From DASWRT01 sp036403035 (lineage in GTDB: Bacteria; Pseudomonadota; Alphaproteobacteria; ATCC43930; CGMCC-115725), in the NCBI GenBank assembly GCA_036403035.1, contig DASWRT010000462.1, positions 1 to 15,672 of the forward strand: DNA of 15,672 nucleotides, in the 5' to 3' direction. This document shows positions 9,563-15,672 of this stretch, in pieces; the first letter of the stretch is position 1; each line of letters starts with the position of its first letter. Position numbers and translations under genes: made by a program. The notes below the pieces were generated by a model, which had not been told where the DNA came from, did no database searches, and saw only the letters and a list, made by a program, of their open reading frames with translations.

Positions 9563-10849
9563 TTAAACCCTCTCCACCCCGCACCACTCCGCGACGAACA
9601 GCGCCATCGCCTGCGTGCAGCGGCGTACCGACTCCAGATCCACCTTCTCGTCGAAACCGTGGATCGAGTCCGCGGTCGGGCCGTAGACGAGGGCGGGGAT
9701 GCCGGCGTAGAGGCCGAAGAAGCGGGCGTCGGTCGTGCCGGTCGACGCGAACTCGGCGAGGTCTTTGCCGAACGCCGCCTTGTGCGTCCGGTGCAGCAGC
9801 TCCACCGCGTCCTCGCCGCCTTCCAGCACGTACCCCTCCGCCTCGAACCCGTGATAGACGATCTCCGGCGGGAAGTTGGCGAGGAAGCGGTTGGCGCGGG
9901 CGGCGTCGCGGATCGCCGTCTCGATCTCCTGCTTGGCCGTACCGATGTCCTGGCCGGGGTAGATCGCGACGCGCACGTCGAACGTGCACCATGCCGGCAC
10001 GCTCGACGGCCAGTCGCCGCCGGCGATCCTGCCGACATTGAGGTTGATCGGGTGCTCGACCTCGCCGAAATGCGGGTAGTCGCCGCTGCGCGCGTTCCAT
10101 TCCTCTTCGAGCCTGTGCAGCGCCTGCATCAGCCCGAACGACGCCTCGATCGCGTTGGCGCCGCTGCCGGCCTCGCGGACATGGACGGGCAGGCCGCGCG
10201 CCGTCACCTGGAACCACAGCACGCCGACCTGGGCGCGCAATAGCTGGTCCCACATCGGCTCGGGGATCAGCACGGCGTCGGCGCGGTAGCCGCGTTGCAG
10301 GCAAGCGAGGGCGCCGTTGCCGGTGCATTCCTCCTCGACGACGGACTGCACGAACACGTCGGCGGCGGGCTTGAGGCCGAGCCGCTTCAGGGCGTCGAAC
10401 ACCGCGAGGTTGGCGGCGATGCCCGCTTTCATGTCGCCGCCGCCGCGGCCATAGAGCCAGCCGTTGTCGACGTAGGGCTCGAAGGGCGGGCGGCTCCACA
10501 TGTCGAGCGGGCCGACCGGCACCACGTCGATATGGCCGTTGAGGATCAGCGACTTGCCCCTGGGGCTCCCGGCGCGGTGCGAGCCGACGACGTTGAACGC
10601 GTTGTCGTAGGACACGTGGACCGGCGAGAAGCCGGGCAGGTGCCTGATGTCGTCGATCTCGATCTTCCAGCGGTCGACGGCAAGCCCGCGCTTCCGCATC
10701 TCGCCGGCCGCGAAATCCTGCGCCGTGTGCTCGGCGCCGCGCACCGAGGGGAACTTCACCAGCTCCGCGGTGAGCTGGACCTGCTCGTCGAAGCCGTCGT
10801 CCACGGCTTTCATGATGCGGGTCGCGAGATCCGGGTCGAGCGGCGGCAT
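9563..10849 (-). CDS. M20-family metallohydrolase, ArgE/DapE-type deacylase
   Basis: A 428-residue two-zinc hydrolase of the M20 family, which includes N-acetylornithine deacetylase, succinyl-diaminopimelate desuccinylase and carboxypeptidases. All expected residues are present: H106 and D108 in NGHIDVVPVG, bridging D139 in YGRGGGDMKAG, catalytic/metal E172-E173 in VEEECTGNGA, E197 in PEP, and a late histidine in IHGFDEKVD near 394. The middle dimerisation domain carries VHVREAGSGANAIEA. The family cannot tell ArgE, DapE or dipeptidase activity apart by motif alone. It follows the fused ATPase gene of the peptide-type ABC transporter on the same strand, across a gap of about 130 bases filled by palindromes, and so probably acts on the imported substrate. 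Start ATG 10849 has a modest GAGG upstream. Confidence 0.93.
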   Translation of the reverse strand: MPPLDPDLATRIMKAVDDGFDEQVQLTAELVKFPSVRGAEHTAQDFAAGEMRKRGLAVDRWKIEIDDIRHLPGFSPVHVSYDNAFNVVGSHRAGSPRGKSLILNGHIDVVPVGPLDMWSRPPFEPYVDNGWLYGRGGGDMKAGIAANLAVFDALKRLGLKPAADVFVQSVVEEECTGNGALACLQRGYRADAVLIPEPMWDQLLRAQVGVLWFQVTARGLPVHVREAGSGANAIEASFGLMQALHRLEEEWNARSGDYPHFGEVEHPINLNVGRIAGGDWPSSVPAWCTFDVRVAIYPGQDIGTAKQEIETAIRDAARANRFLANFPPEIVYHGFEAEGYVLEGGEDAVELLHRTHKAAFGKDLAEFASTGTTDARFFGLYAGIPALVYGPTADSIHGFDEKVDLESVRRCTQAMALFVAEWCGVERV

Positions 10850-10892
10850 GGGGCGGTTCCTCGTATCGGTGTTTCTATTTCTGCATCAAACC

Positions 10893-10916
10893 CCTTCCCC
10901 CGCTTGCGGGGGAAGG
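10893..10916. repeat. REP-like palindrome upstream of the M20 gene
   Basis: A perfect inverted repeat, CCTTCCCCCGC and GCGGGGGAAGG around a TT loop, lies in the gap between the ATPase and M20 genes. Together with the related palindrome at 10987-11010 it forms an inverted pair about 70 bases apart, like the two-unit BIMEs of enterobacteria. No T-run follows it. Confidence 0.75.
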
Positions 10917-10982
10917 CCGGGATAGGGGCCAAACGTGTGCAGACGCTCAACGGCGCGCGTCATCGCGGAACTGCCCCCACCC

Positions 10983-12653
10983 TTAACCCTCCCCTGCAAG
11001 CAGGGGAGGGGACGAGTTCGGCGAGGATGTTGGCGCGAGCGTCGGCGCCGTCCAGTGCCGGCCGGGCACGGCGGCCAGCAACTCCCGCGTGTAGGGGTGG
11101 CGCGGTGCGGCGAACAGCTCGGCGGTGGGGCCGGTCTCGACGATCTCGCCGCGCCGCATCACCGCGATCCGGTCGCAGATCTGCGCGGCGACGCGGAGGT
11201 CGTGGGTGATGAACAGCATCGCCAGCCGCAGCCGCACGCGGATCTCGTCGAGCAGCGCCAGGATCTGCTCCTGCACCGACACGTCGAGCGCCGAGACGGG
11301 CTCGTCGGCGACCAGGATTTCCGGCTCCAGCGCCAGGGCGCGGGCGATGCCGATCCGCTGCCGCTGCCCGCCGGAGAACTCGTGCGGGTAGCGCTCCGTC
11401 GCCCCCGGATCGAGCCCGACGAGGCGCAGCAGCTCCCGCGCCTTCACCTCGGCCTCCGCCCGCTTCATGCCCTGCGCGACCGGCCCGTCCGCGATGATTT
11501 TCCCGACCTTGCGCCGCGGGTTCAGCGAGGCGAACGGGTCCTGGAACACCATCTGGACGCGGCGGCGGTAGGGCTGGAGGGCGCGGCGGCGCAGCCCGGC
11601 GATGTCGATCCCGTCGACCCTGACCGTACCGCCGTCCGGGTCGAGCAGGCGGACGACGAGCCGCCCGACCGTCGACTTGCCCGAGCCGGACTCGCCGACG
11701 AGGCCCAGCGTCTCGCCGCGCCGGATCTCGAACGCCACGTCCTTCACCGCCTGCACCGTGCGGCCCCTTCCGAAGAACCCGCCGCGCGCCGCATAGGTCT
11801 TGACCAGCCCCGACGCGGCGAGCACGGGCGCAGCATCCGCATCGACCGGGCGAGGGGCGGGCGGGATCAGCTTCGGCACCGCCGCGATCAGGCGCCGCGT
11901 GTAGGCGTGCTGCGGCGCGTTCAGAACCTGCTCGGCCGGGCCGATCTCGACGACACGGCCGTTCTGCATCACCGCCACGCGGTCGGCGATCTCGGCGACG
12001 ACGCCGAAATCGTGGGTGATGAACAGCACCGCCATGCGCCGCTCGGCCTGGATCTTCTTGATGAGGGCGAGGATCTGCGCCTGGGTCGTCACGTCGAGCG
12101 CGGTCGTCGGCTCGTCGGCGATCAGCACCGCCGGCTCCAGCGCCAGCGCCATCGCGATCATCACCCGCTGCCGCTGCCCGCCGGAGAGGCGGAACGGATA
12201 GCTGTGGCGCAGCAGCTCCGGCTCGGGCAGGCCGACCGCTTCCAGCAGCTCGACGGTGCGGCGGCGGCGCGCCGCCTTGTCCATGCCGGTGCCGTGGAAG
12301 CGCAGCACCTCCGCGATCTGGTCGCCGACCCGCATCAGCGGGTTGAGCGCGGTCATCGGCTCCTGGAAAATCATCGCGATGCGCCGGCCGCGCACGTCGC
12401 GGAGATCCGCTTCGCTCCGTCCCAGAAGGTCCATGCCTTCGAGCCGGACCGCCCCGCCGGAGACGCGGACGAGCGGCGGCAGCAAGCCCATCACCGCCTG
12501 CGCCGTCATCGACTTGCCCGAGCCGGACTCGCCGACGATGCAGAGGATCTCCTCCGGCTTCAGCGCGAACGACACGTCCTCGACCGCATGCGCCCGGTCG
12601 GCGCCCGGCGGCAGATCGATGGTCAGGTTCTCGACCTCTAGGACCGCGCTCAT
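10983..12653 (-). CDS. Peptide/opine-type ABC transporter, fused double ATP-binding protein (DppD-DppF-like)
   Basis: A 556-residue protein with two complete ABC ATPase domains in one chain, the cytoplasmic motor of a peptide/nickel/opine importer. Domain 1: Walker A GESGSGKS (41-48), Q-loop FQEP, signature LSGGQRQR (156-163), Walker B VLIADEP (176-182), H-loop H214. Domain 2: Walker A GESGSGKS (320-327), signature FSGGQRQR (427-434), Walker B ILVADEP (446-452), and H484. Each domain ends with the short oligopeptide-transporter tail (HAYTRRLIAAVPK; HPYTRELLAAVPG). The last nine residues, SPPLLAGEG, are encoded by a palindromic repeat and are not part of the family fold. The start ATG lies three bases after the permease C stop, so the genes are translationally coupled. 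Confidence 0.96.
   Translation of the reverse strand: MSAVLEVENLTIDLPPGADRAHAVEDVSFALKPEEILCIVGESGSGKSMTAQAVMGLLPPLVRVSGGAVRLEGMDLLGRSEADLRDVRGRRIAMIFQEPMTALNPLMRVGDQIAEVLRFHGTGMDKAARRRRTVELLEAVGLPEPELLRHSYPFRLSGGQRQRVMIAMALALEPAVLIADEPTTALDVTTQAQILALIKKIQAERRMAVLFITHDFGVVAEIADRVAVMQNGRVVEIGPAEQVLNAPQHAYTRRLIAAVPKLIPPAPRPVDADAAPVLAASGLVKTYAARGGFFGRGRTVQAVKDVAFEIRRGETLGLVGESGSGKSTVGRLVVRLLDPDGGTVRVDGIDIAGLRRRALQPYRRRVQMVFQDPFASLNPRRKVGKIIADGPVAQGMKRAEAEVKARELLRLVGLDPGATERYPHEFSGGQRQRIGIARALALEPEILVADEPVSALDVSVQEQILALLDEIRVRLRLAMLFITHDLRVAAQICDRIAVMRRGEIVETGPTAELFAAPRHPYTRELLAAVPGRHWTAPTLAPTSSPNSSPPLLAGEG
10987..11010. repeat. REP-like palindrome inside the 3' end of the ATPase gene
   Basis: A perfect inverted repeat, CCCTCCCCTGC and GCAGGGGAGGG around AA. 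It overlaps the last codons of the fused ATPase gene and supplies its C-terminal residues; the TAA stop lies just outside the palindrome. It faces the palindrome at 10893-10916. Confidence 0.8.
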
Positions 12654-12656
12654 CGG

Positions 12657-13496
12657 CTAAGCCCTGCCCCGGCGGGCGAGGCGCGGATTCAGCGCGTCGT
12701 TCAGCCCTTCGCCGATCAAGTTGATCGCCAGCACCGTCACCATGATCGCAAGGCCGGGGAAGACGCTCATCCACCACGCCGTTCGGATCACCGTCCGCGA
12801 CGCGCCGATCATGTAGCCCCAGCTCATCAGGTTCGGGTCGCCGAGGCCCAAAAAGCTGATCGAGCTTTCCAGCAGGATCGCCGTCGCGACCATCAGCGAT
12901 GCCAGCACGATGATCGGCGACAGCGCGTTCGGCAGGATCTCGCGCAGGATGATCGTCCCCGTCGACTGCCCGGTCACGACCGCCGCCTGCACGAACTCGC
13001 GCGACCGCAGGCTCAGGAACTCGCCCCGCACCAGCCGCGCCACCGGCGGCCAGGAGACGATCGCGATCGCGACCACGATCGACTGGATCGACGGCCGGAA
13101 GATCGCGACGAGGACGACCGCGAAGACGAAGCTCGGGATCGTCTGGAAGAACTCGGTGAAGCGCATCACCGCGTCGTCAATCAGGCCGCCGTGATACCCC
13201 GCGACCGCGCCGAACGCGATCCCGAGCAGCACCGCGGCCAGCGTCGAGACGACGCCGACCATCAGCGAGACCCGCGCGCCGTAGACGATCCCCGCCAGCA
13301 CGTCCCGCCCGAGCGTGTCGGTGCCGAGGAGCTGGTCGCCCTGGAACGGGTGCTGGAACGGCGTGCCCACCATGTCCCACGGGCTCGCCGGGAAGAGGAG
13401 AGGGGCGGCGAGGGAGGCAACGATCACGACGAGCAGCACCGCGAGCCCGACCACCGCGCCGCGGTTGCGGCTATAGCGGTTCCAAAAGTCGCTCAC
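12657..13496 (-). CDS. Peptide/opine-type ABC transporter permease (DppC-like)
   Basis: A 279-residue inner-membrane permease of the oligopeptide-importer family. Hydrophobic segments appear near residues 14-36, 77-99, 121-133, 137-150, 193-213 and 243-263. The N-terminal family motif GTDTLGRDVLAGIVYGARVS (58-77) and the EAA loop that contacts the ATPase (167-190, ending G-x9-LPN-type ILREILPNAL) are present. The start is GTG 13496 with GGAGG seven bases upstream. That ribosome site is buried in a perfect 9-bp hairpin directly next to the start codon. It is separated from permease B by 58 bases and from the ATPase by 3. Confidence 0.95.
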   Translation of the reverse strand: MSDFWNRYSRNRGAVVGLAVLLVVIVASLAAPLLFPASPWDMVGTPFQHPFQGDQLLGTDTLGRDVLAGIVYGARVSLMVGVVSTLAAVLLGIAFGAVAGYHGGLIDDAVMRFTEFFQTIPSFVFAVVLVAIFRPSIQSIVVAIAIVSWPPVARLVRGEFLSLRSREFVQAAVVTGQSTGTIILREILPNALSPIIVLASLMVATAILLESSISFLGLGDPNLMSWGYMIGASRTVIRTAWWMSVFPGLAIMVTVLAINLIGEGLNDALNPRLARRGRA

Positions 13497-13517
13497 GGCG
13501 TTTCCTCCGGAAACGCC
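13497..13517 (-). promoter_or_regulatory. Hairpin covering the ribosome-binding site of permease C
   Basis: On the mRNA strand GGCGTTTCC and GGAAACGCC pair perfectly (9 bp) around a GGA loop, and the GTG start follows at once. The Shine-Dalgarno core GGAGG consists of the loop plus the first two bases of the 3' arm. Folding would therefore hide most of the site. No T-run follows, so it is not a terminator. Confidence 0.6.
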
Positions 13518-13554
13518 TGCCGCTCACCACGGGCGCTTGTGCCGCGCGCCGGCC

Positions 13555-14532
13555 TCATGACCCGACCTCGATCCGCGGGTCGACGAGGCTGTAGACGAGG
13601 TCGGTTACGAGATTGAACAGGATCACCATCACCGAGGTCAGCAGGAACACGCCGAGCAGCAGGCTGTAGTCGCGCTGGAGGAGGGCGTCGAAGGCGAGGC
13701 GGCCGATGCCCGGCCACGCGAACACGGTCTCGATCAGGATCGAGCCGCCGATGAGCTGCCCGGCCTGGATGCCGGCGAGCGTGATCACCGGCAGCACCGC
13801 GTTGCGCAGGATGTGGGCGCGGGTGATGCGCCCCGGCGGCAGCCCCTTCGCCCGCGCCGTCTTGACGAAATCGAGGCTCGCCACCTCCAGCATCGAGGCG
13901 CGGGTGATCCGCGCATAGGTCGCGACGTAGAACAGCGCCAGCGTCAGCGCCGGTAGGATCAGGTGCTTTCCCACATCCAGCGCGTAGGCGAATCCCCTGA
14001 GGTTCGCGCCGACCGAAATGTTGCCGAAGGCGGGCAGCCAGTTCAGCGTGATCGAGAACAGCAGGATGCCCATGAGGCCGGTCCAGAAGATCGGCGTCGC
14101 GTAGAAGGCGAGGGCGAGGACCGTGATCACGCTGTCCGTCCAGCGCCCTACCCTGCCCGCGGCGAGCACGCCGAGCAGGATGCCGAGGCCGAGCGCCACG
14201 ACGTAGGCGGTCCCGGTCAGCAGCAGCGTGTTCGGCAGCCGGTCGAAGATCAGGCTCGCCACGGTGCGCCTCTGCCGGTAGCTGTAGCCCAAATCGAGCG
14301 TCGCGACCTGCTTCACGTAGATCGCGAGCTGCTCGTACATCGGCCGGTCGAGCCCGAACTCCTGGCGAAGCTGCTGCACGAACTTTTCATCAGCGGCGCC
14401 CGCCTCGCCGGCCATCACCGTCGCCGGGTCGCCCGGCGCCAGCCGGATCAGCACGAAATTGACGATCGCGATGCCGAGGATGACGACGATCGCCTTGCCG
14501 AGCCGGCGGAGGATGAAGCCGAAGCGGTTCAT
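13555..14532 (-). CDS. Peptide/opine-type ABC transporter permease (DppB-like)
   Basis: A 325-residue inner-membrane permease, partner of the DppC-like subunit. It begins MNRFGFILRRLGKAIVVILG, with the first membrane helix near 12-31, then the family motif LAPGDPA (31-37), a periplasmic segment with QEFGLDRP, helices near 101-125, 135-160, 190-207, 245-268 and 292-315, and the EAA loop at about 221-247 (DFVKTARAKGLP to LRNAVLP). It ends DLVYSLVDPRIEVGS, typical of the family. The start is ATG 14532. An in-frame ATG at 14601 would add residues encoded by palindromic repeat DNA and is rejected. The gene is the first permease after the binding protein, with a 187-base repeat-bearing gap between them. 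Confidence 0.95.
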   Translation of the reverse strand: MNRFGFILRRLGKAIVVILGIAIVNFVLIRLAPGDPATVMAGEAGAADEKFVQQLRQEFGLDRPMYEQLAIYVKQVATLDLGYSYRQRRTVASLIFDRLPNTLLLTGTAYVVALGLGILLGVLAAGRVGRWTDSVITVLALAFYATPIFWTGLMGILLFSITLNWLPAFGNISVGANLRGFAYALDVGKHLILPALTLALFYVATYARITRASMLEVASLDFVKTARAKGLPPGRITRAHILRNAVLPVITLAGIQAGQLIGGSILIETVFAWPGIGRLAFDALLQRDYSLLLGVFLLTSVMVILFNLVTDLVYSLVDPRIEVGS

Positions 14533-14562
14533 GCGTCTGCCTAGGCGCGTGTCGTTTCTTCT

Positions 14563-14680
14563 CCCTCTCCCGCTTGCGGGAGAGGGACGGGGTGAGGGCA
14601 AGTAGCCATAAGCTTCGTCGTCGGTCGGCCCTCACCCTCCCGCTGCGCGGGTCCCTCCCTCTCCCGCAAGCGGGAGAGGG
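14563..14680. repeat. BIME-like inverted pair of palindromes between binding-protein and permease genes
   Basis: Two perfect palindromes, CCCTCTCCCGC/GCGGGAGAGGG at 14563-14586 (loop TT) and 14657-14680 (loop AA), lie in opposite orientation. Between them GGTGAGGGC (14591-14599) pairs with GCCCTCACC (14628-14636), so the whole block can fold into one long cruciform. This repeat family is common in alphaproteobacterial intergenic DNA. Its place right after the binding-protein gene suggests mRNA 3'-end protection or partial termination. Confidence 0.88.
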
Positions 14681-14719
14681 GTAGGAAAGAGAGGGATAGG
14701 AAAGACAGTCGGCTCCCCG

Positions 14720-15672
14720 TCACTGCTGGATATACACCGCGTCGAAGCTTTCGTTGACGCCGATTCCGGTCGTTACGAAGTTCTTGAATTTCTTGTTGTA
14801 GAAGGTCGGGAACTCCATCTCCAGGAGCCACACGACCGGCTCGTCCTCGACCAGGATCTTCTGGGCCTCGGAATAGTATTTCTGCCGGTCGTCGCGGCTC
14901 GGCGCGGTCGCCGCCTTCTCGAACAGCTCGTCGACTTTGGGGTTCCGGTACTGGGCCGTGTTCGAGAACATCACGCCCTTGCGGATATTGGTGCTGACGT
15001 AGGAGCGGGCGACGCCGAGCGCCGGGTCGGCGTACTGGTACAGGTAGTTGAAGGTCGTGTCGTACTCGTGGTTCGAGTTCGCCTGATTGTAGCCGGCCAC
15101 GTCGGTCGAGCGCAGCGTGACCTCGATGCCGACCTTCCCGAGCGCCTGCTTGCAGTACTCCGCGAGCTGCGTCCACAGCTCGCCGTAGGGCGTCGGGATC
15201 ATCTCGATCTTGGCGCGCATCCCGTTCGCGCCCTTCTTGAGACCCATCTCGTCGAGCAGCGCCTCGGCCTTCTTCGGGTCGTAGCCGTAGTGCTTGACGT
15301 CCTTCTCGTAGAAGTTCGTCACCGAGTTGATCGGCCCGGTCGCCGGCCGGCCGAGGCCGAAGAAGATGTTCTTCTGGATGAAGTTCTTGTCGATCGCGTA
15401 GGTCATCGCCTGCCGGAACCGCTTGTCGTCCATCGGAGGCCGTGTGTTGTTGACCTCCAGCCACATCACCGGCGCGAAGAACTCGTACCCCTTGGTCGTC
15501 ATCTCCAGGTGCGGCAGCGCCTTGAGGCGCGGCACGTCGACATAGGCGATGTCGACGAAGGACGAGGCGTCGACCTCCTGGTTCTCCAGCGCCGCCGCGC
15601 GCAGCGCCGCGTCGGGGATGATGCGGAAATAGATGTCGTCGAGATAGGGCTGGCCCGGCTTGAAGTAGCCGT
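14720..15672 (-). CDS. ABC transporter substrate-binding protein, family 5 (peptide/opine type), C-terminal part (runs off right edge)
   Basis: About 316 C-terminal residues of a periplasmic solute-binding protein (SBP_bac_5); its signal peptide and first lobe lie beyond the window. The reading frame is open to the edge and begins GYFKPGQPYLDDIYFRIIPD, the stretch that usually follows the NPDYF motif of the family. Further landmarks are VNNTRPPMDDKRFRQAMTYA (hinge region), YDPKKAEALLDEMG, WTQLAEYCKQALGKVGIEV and the C-terminal EPVVWLLE. An internal ATG at 15535 is not the real start. This is the first visible gene of the transporter operon and sets its substrate range, which cannot be read from sequence alone. 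Confidence 0.94.
   Translation of the reverse strand, partial: GYFKPGQPYLDDIYFRIIPDAALRAAALENQEVDASSFVDIAYVDVPRLKALPHLEMTTKGYEFFAPVMWLEVNNTRPPMDDKRFRQAMTYAIDKNFIQKNIFFGLGRPATGPINSVTNFYEKDVKHYGYDPKKAEALLDEMGLKKGANGMRAKIEMIPTPYGELWTQLAEYCKQALGKVGIEVTLRSTDVAGYNQANSNHEYDTTFNYLYQYADPALGVARSYVSTNIRKGVMFSNTAQYRNPKVDELFEKAATAPSRDDRQKYYSEAQKILVEDEPVVWLLEMEFPTFYNKKFKNFVTTGIGVNESFDAVYIQQ

Noticed and set aside
10935..12777. Long open frames on both strands over the fused ATPase
   Set aside because: Both are shadow frames; the ATPase frame has two full sets of ABC motifs and explains the coding signal.
14533..14601. N-terminal extension of permease B from an upstream ATG
   Set aside because: The extra residues (SPRPSPASGRGR-like) are the translation of the palindromic repeat; the family start is MNRFGFILRR.
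14563..14680. CRISPR array or pair of factor-independent terminators
   Set aside because: There are only two units in inverted orientation with no regular spacers, so no CRISPR; there is no T-run after either stem, so no classical terminator.

Overview
The window is a high-GC stretch from what looks like an alphaproteobacterium. Four things point there: a GAAC-N7-GAAC LexA-type box in front of uvrA, a GGAAC-N16-CGTT promoter of the EcfG general-stress type in front of a manganese catalase, trmFO as the tRNA-T54 methylase, and families of short palindromic intergenic repeats of the CCCTCTCCCGC/GCGGGAGAGGG type. The genus cannot be read from the sequence. Ten of the eleven coding regions lie on the minus strand; only the acyl-CoA synthetase is on the plus strand. 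No rRNA, tRNA, CRISPR array, transposase or phage gene is visible.

Region 1 (1-4394, minus strand) is DNA and RNA maintenance. In transcription order it holds uvrA (nucleotide excision repair, with a LexA-type box just before its start), a minimal nucleotidyltransferase (MNT) and an overlapping HEPN protein that form an HI0073/HI0074-type (type VII-like) toxin-antitoxin pair, a three-hairpin palindromic repeat, and the 5' part of trmFO, which runs off the left edge. The uvrA-to-MNT spacing is so short that the pair is probably co-transcribed with uvrA.

Region 2 (4395-5554, minus strand) is a manganese catalase with its own terminator and an EcfG-type stress promoter far upstream. Region 3 (5555-8284) is a divergent pair: a short-chain dehydrogenase/reductase on the minus strand and an AMP-forming acyl-CoA synthetase on the plus strand, sharing a 159-base intergenic region. 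Together they look like a small carboxylic-acid or alcohol catabolic module of unknown substrate.

Region 4 (8298-15672, minus strand) is a peptide/opine-type ABC uptake operon with catabolic enzymes. The order is substrate-binding protein (partial), permease B, permease C, a fused double ATPase, an M20 ArgE/DapE-type deacylase and, after a repeat-filled gap, a histone-deacetylase/acetylpolyamine-amidohydrolase-type enzyme. I infer import of a small N-acylated amine or peptide followed by hydrolytic deacylation. The gaps in this operon are filled with palindromic repeats, and a perfect hairpin covers the ribosome-binding site of the second permease, so individual cistrons are probably expressed at different levels.
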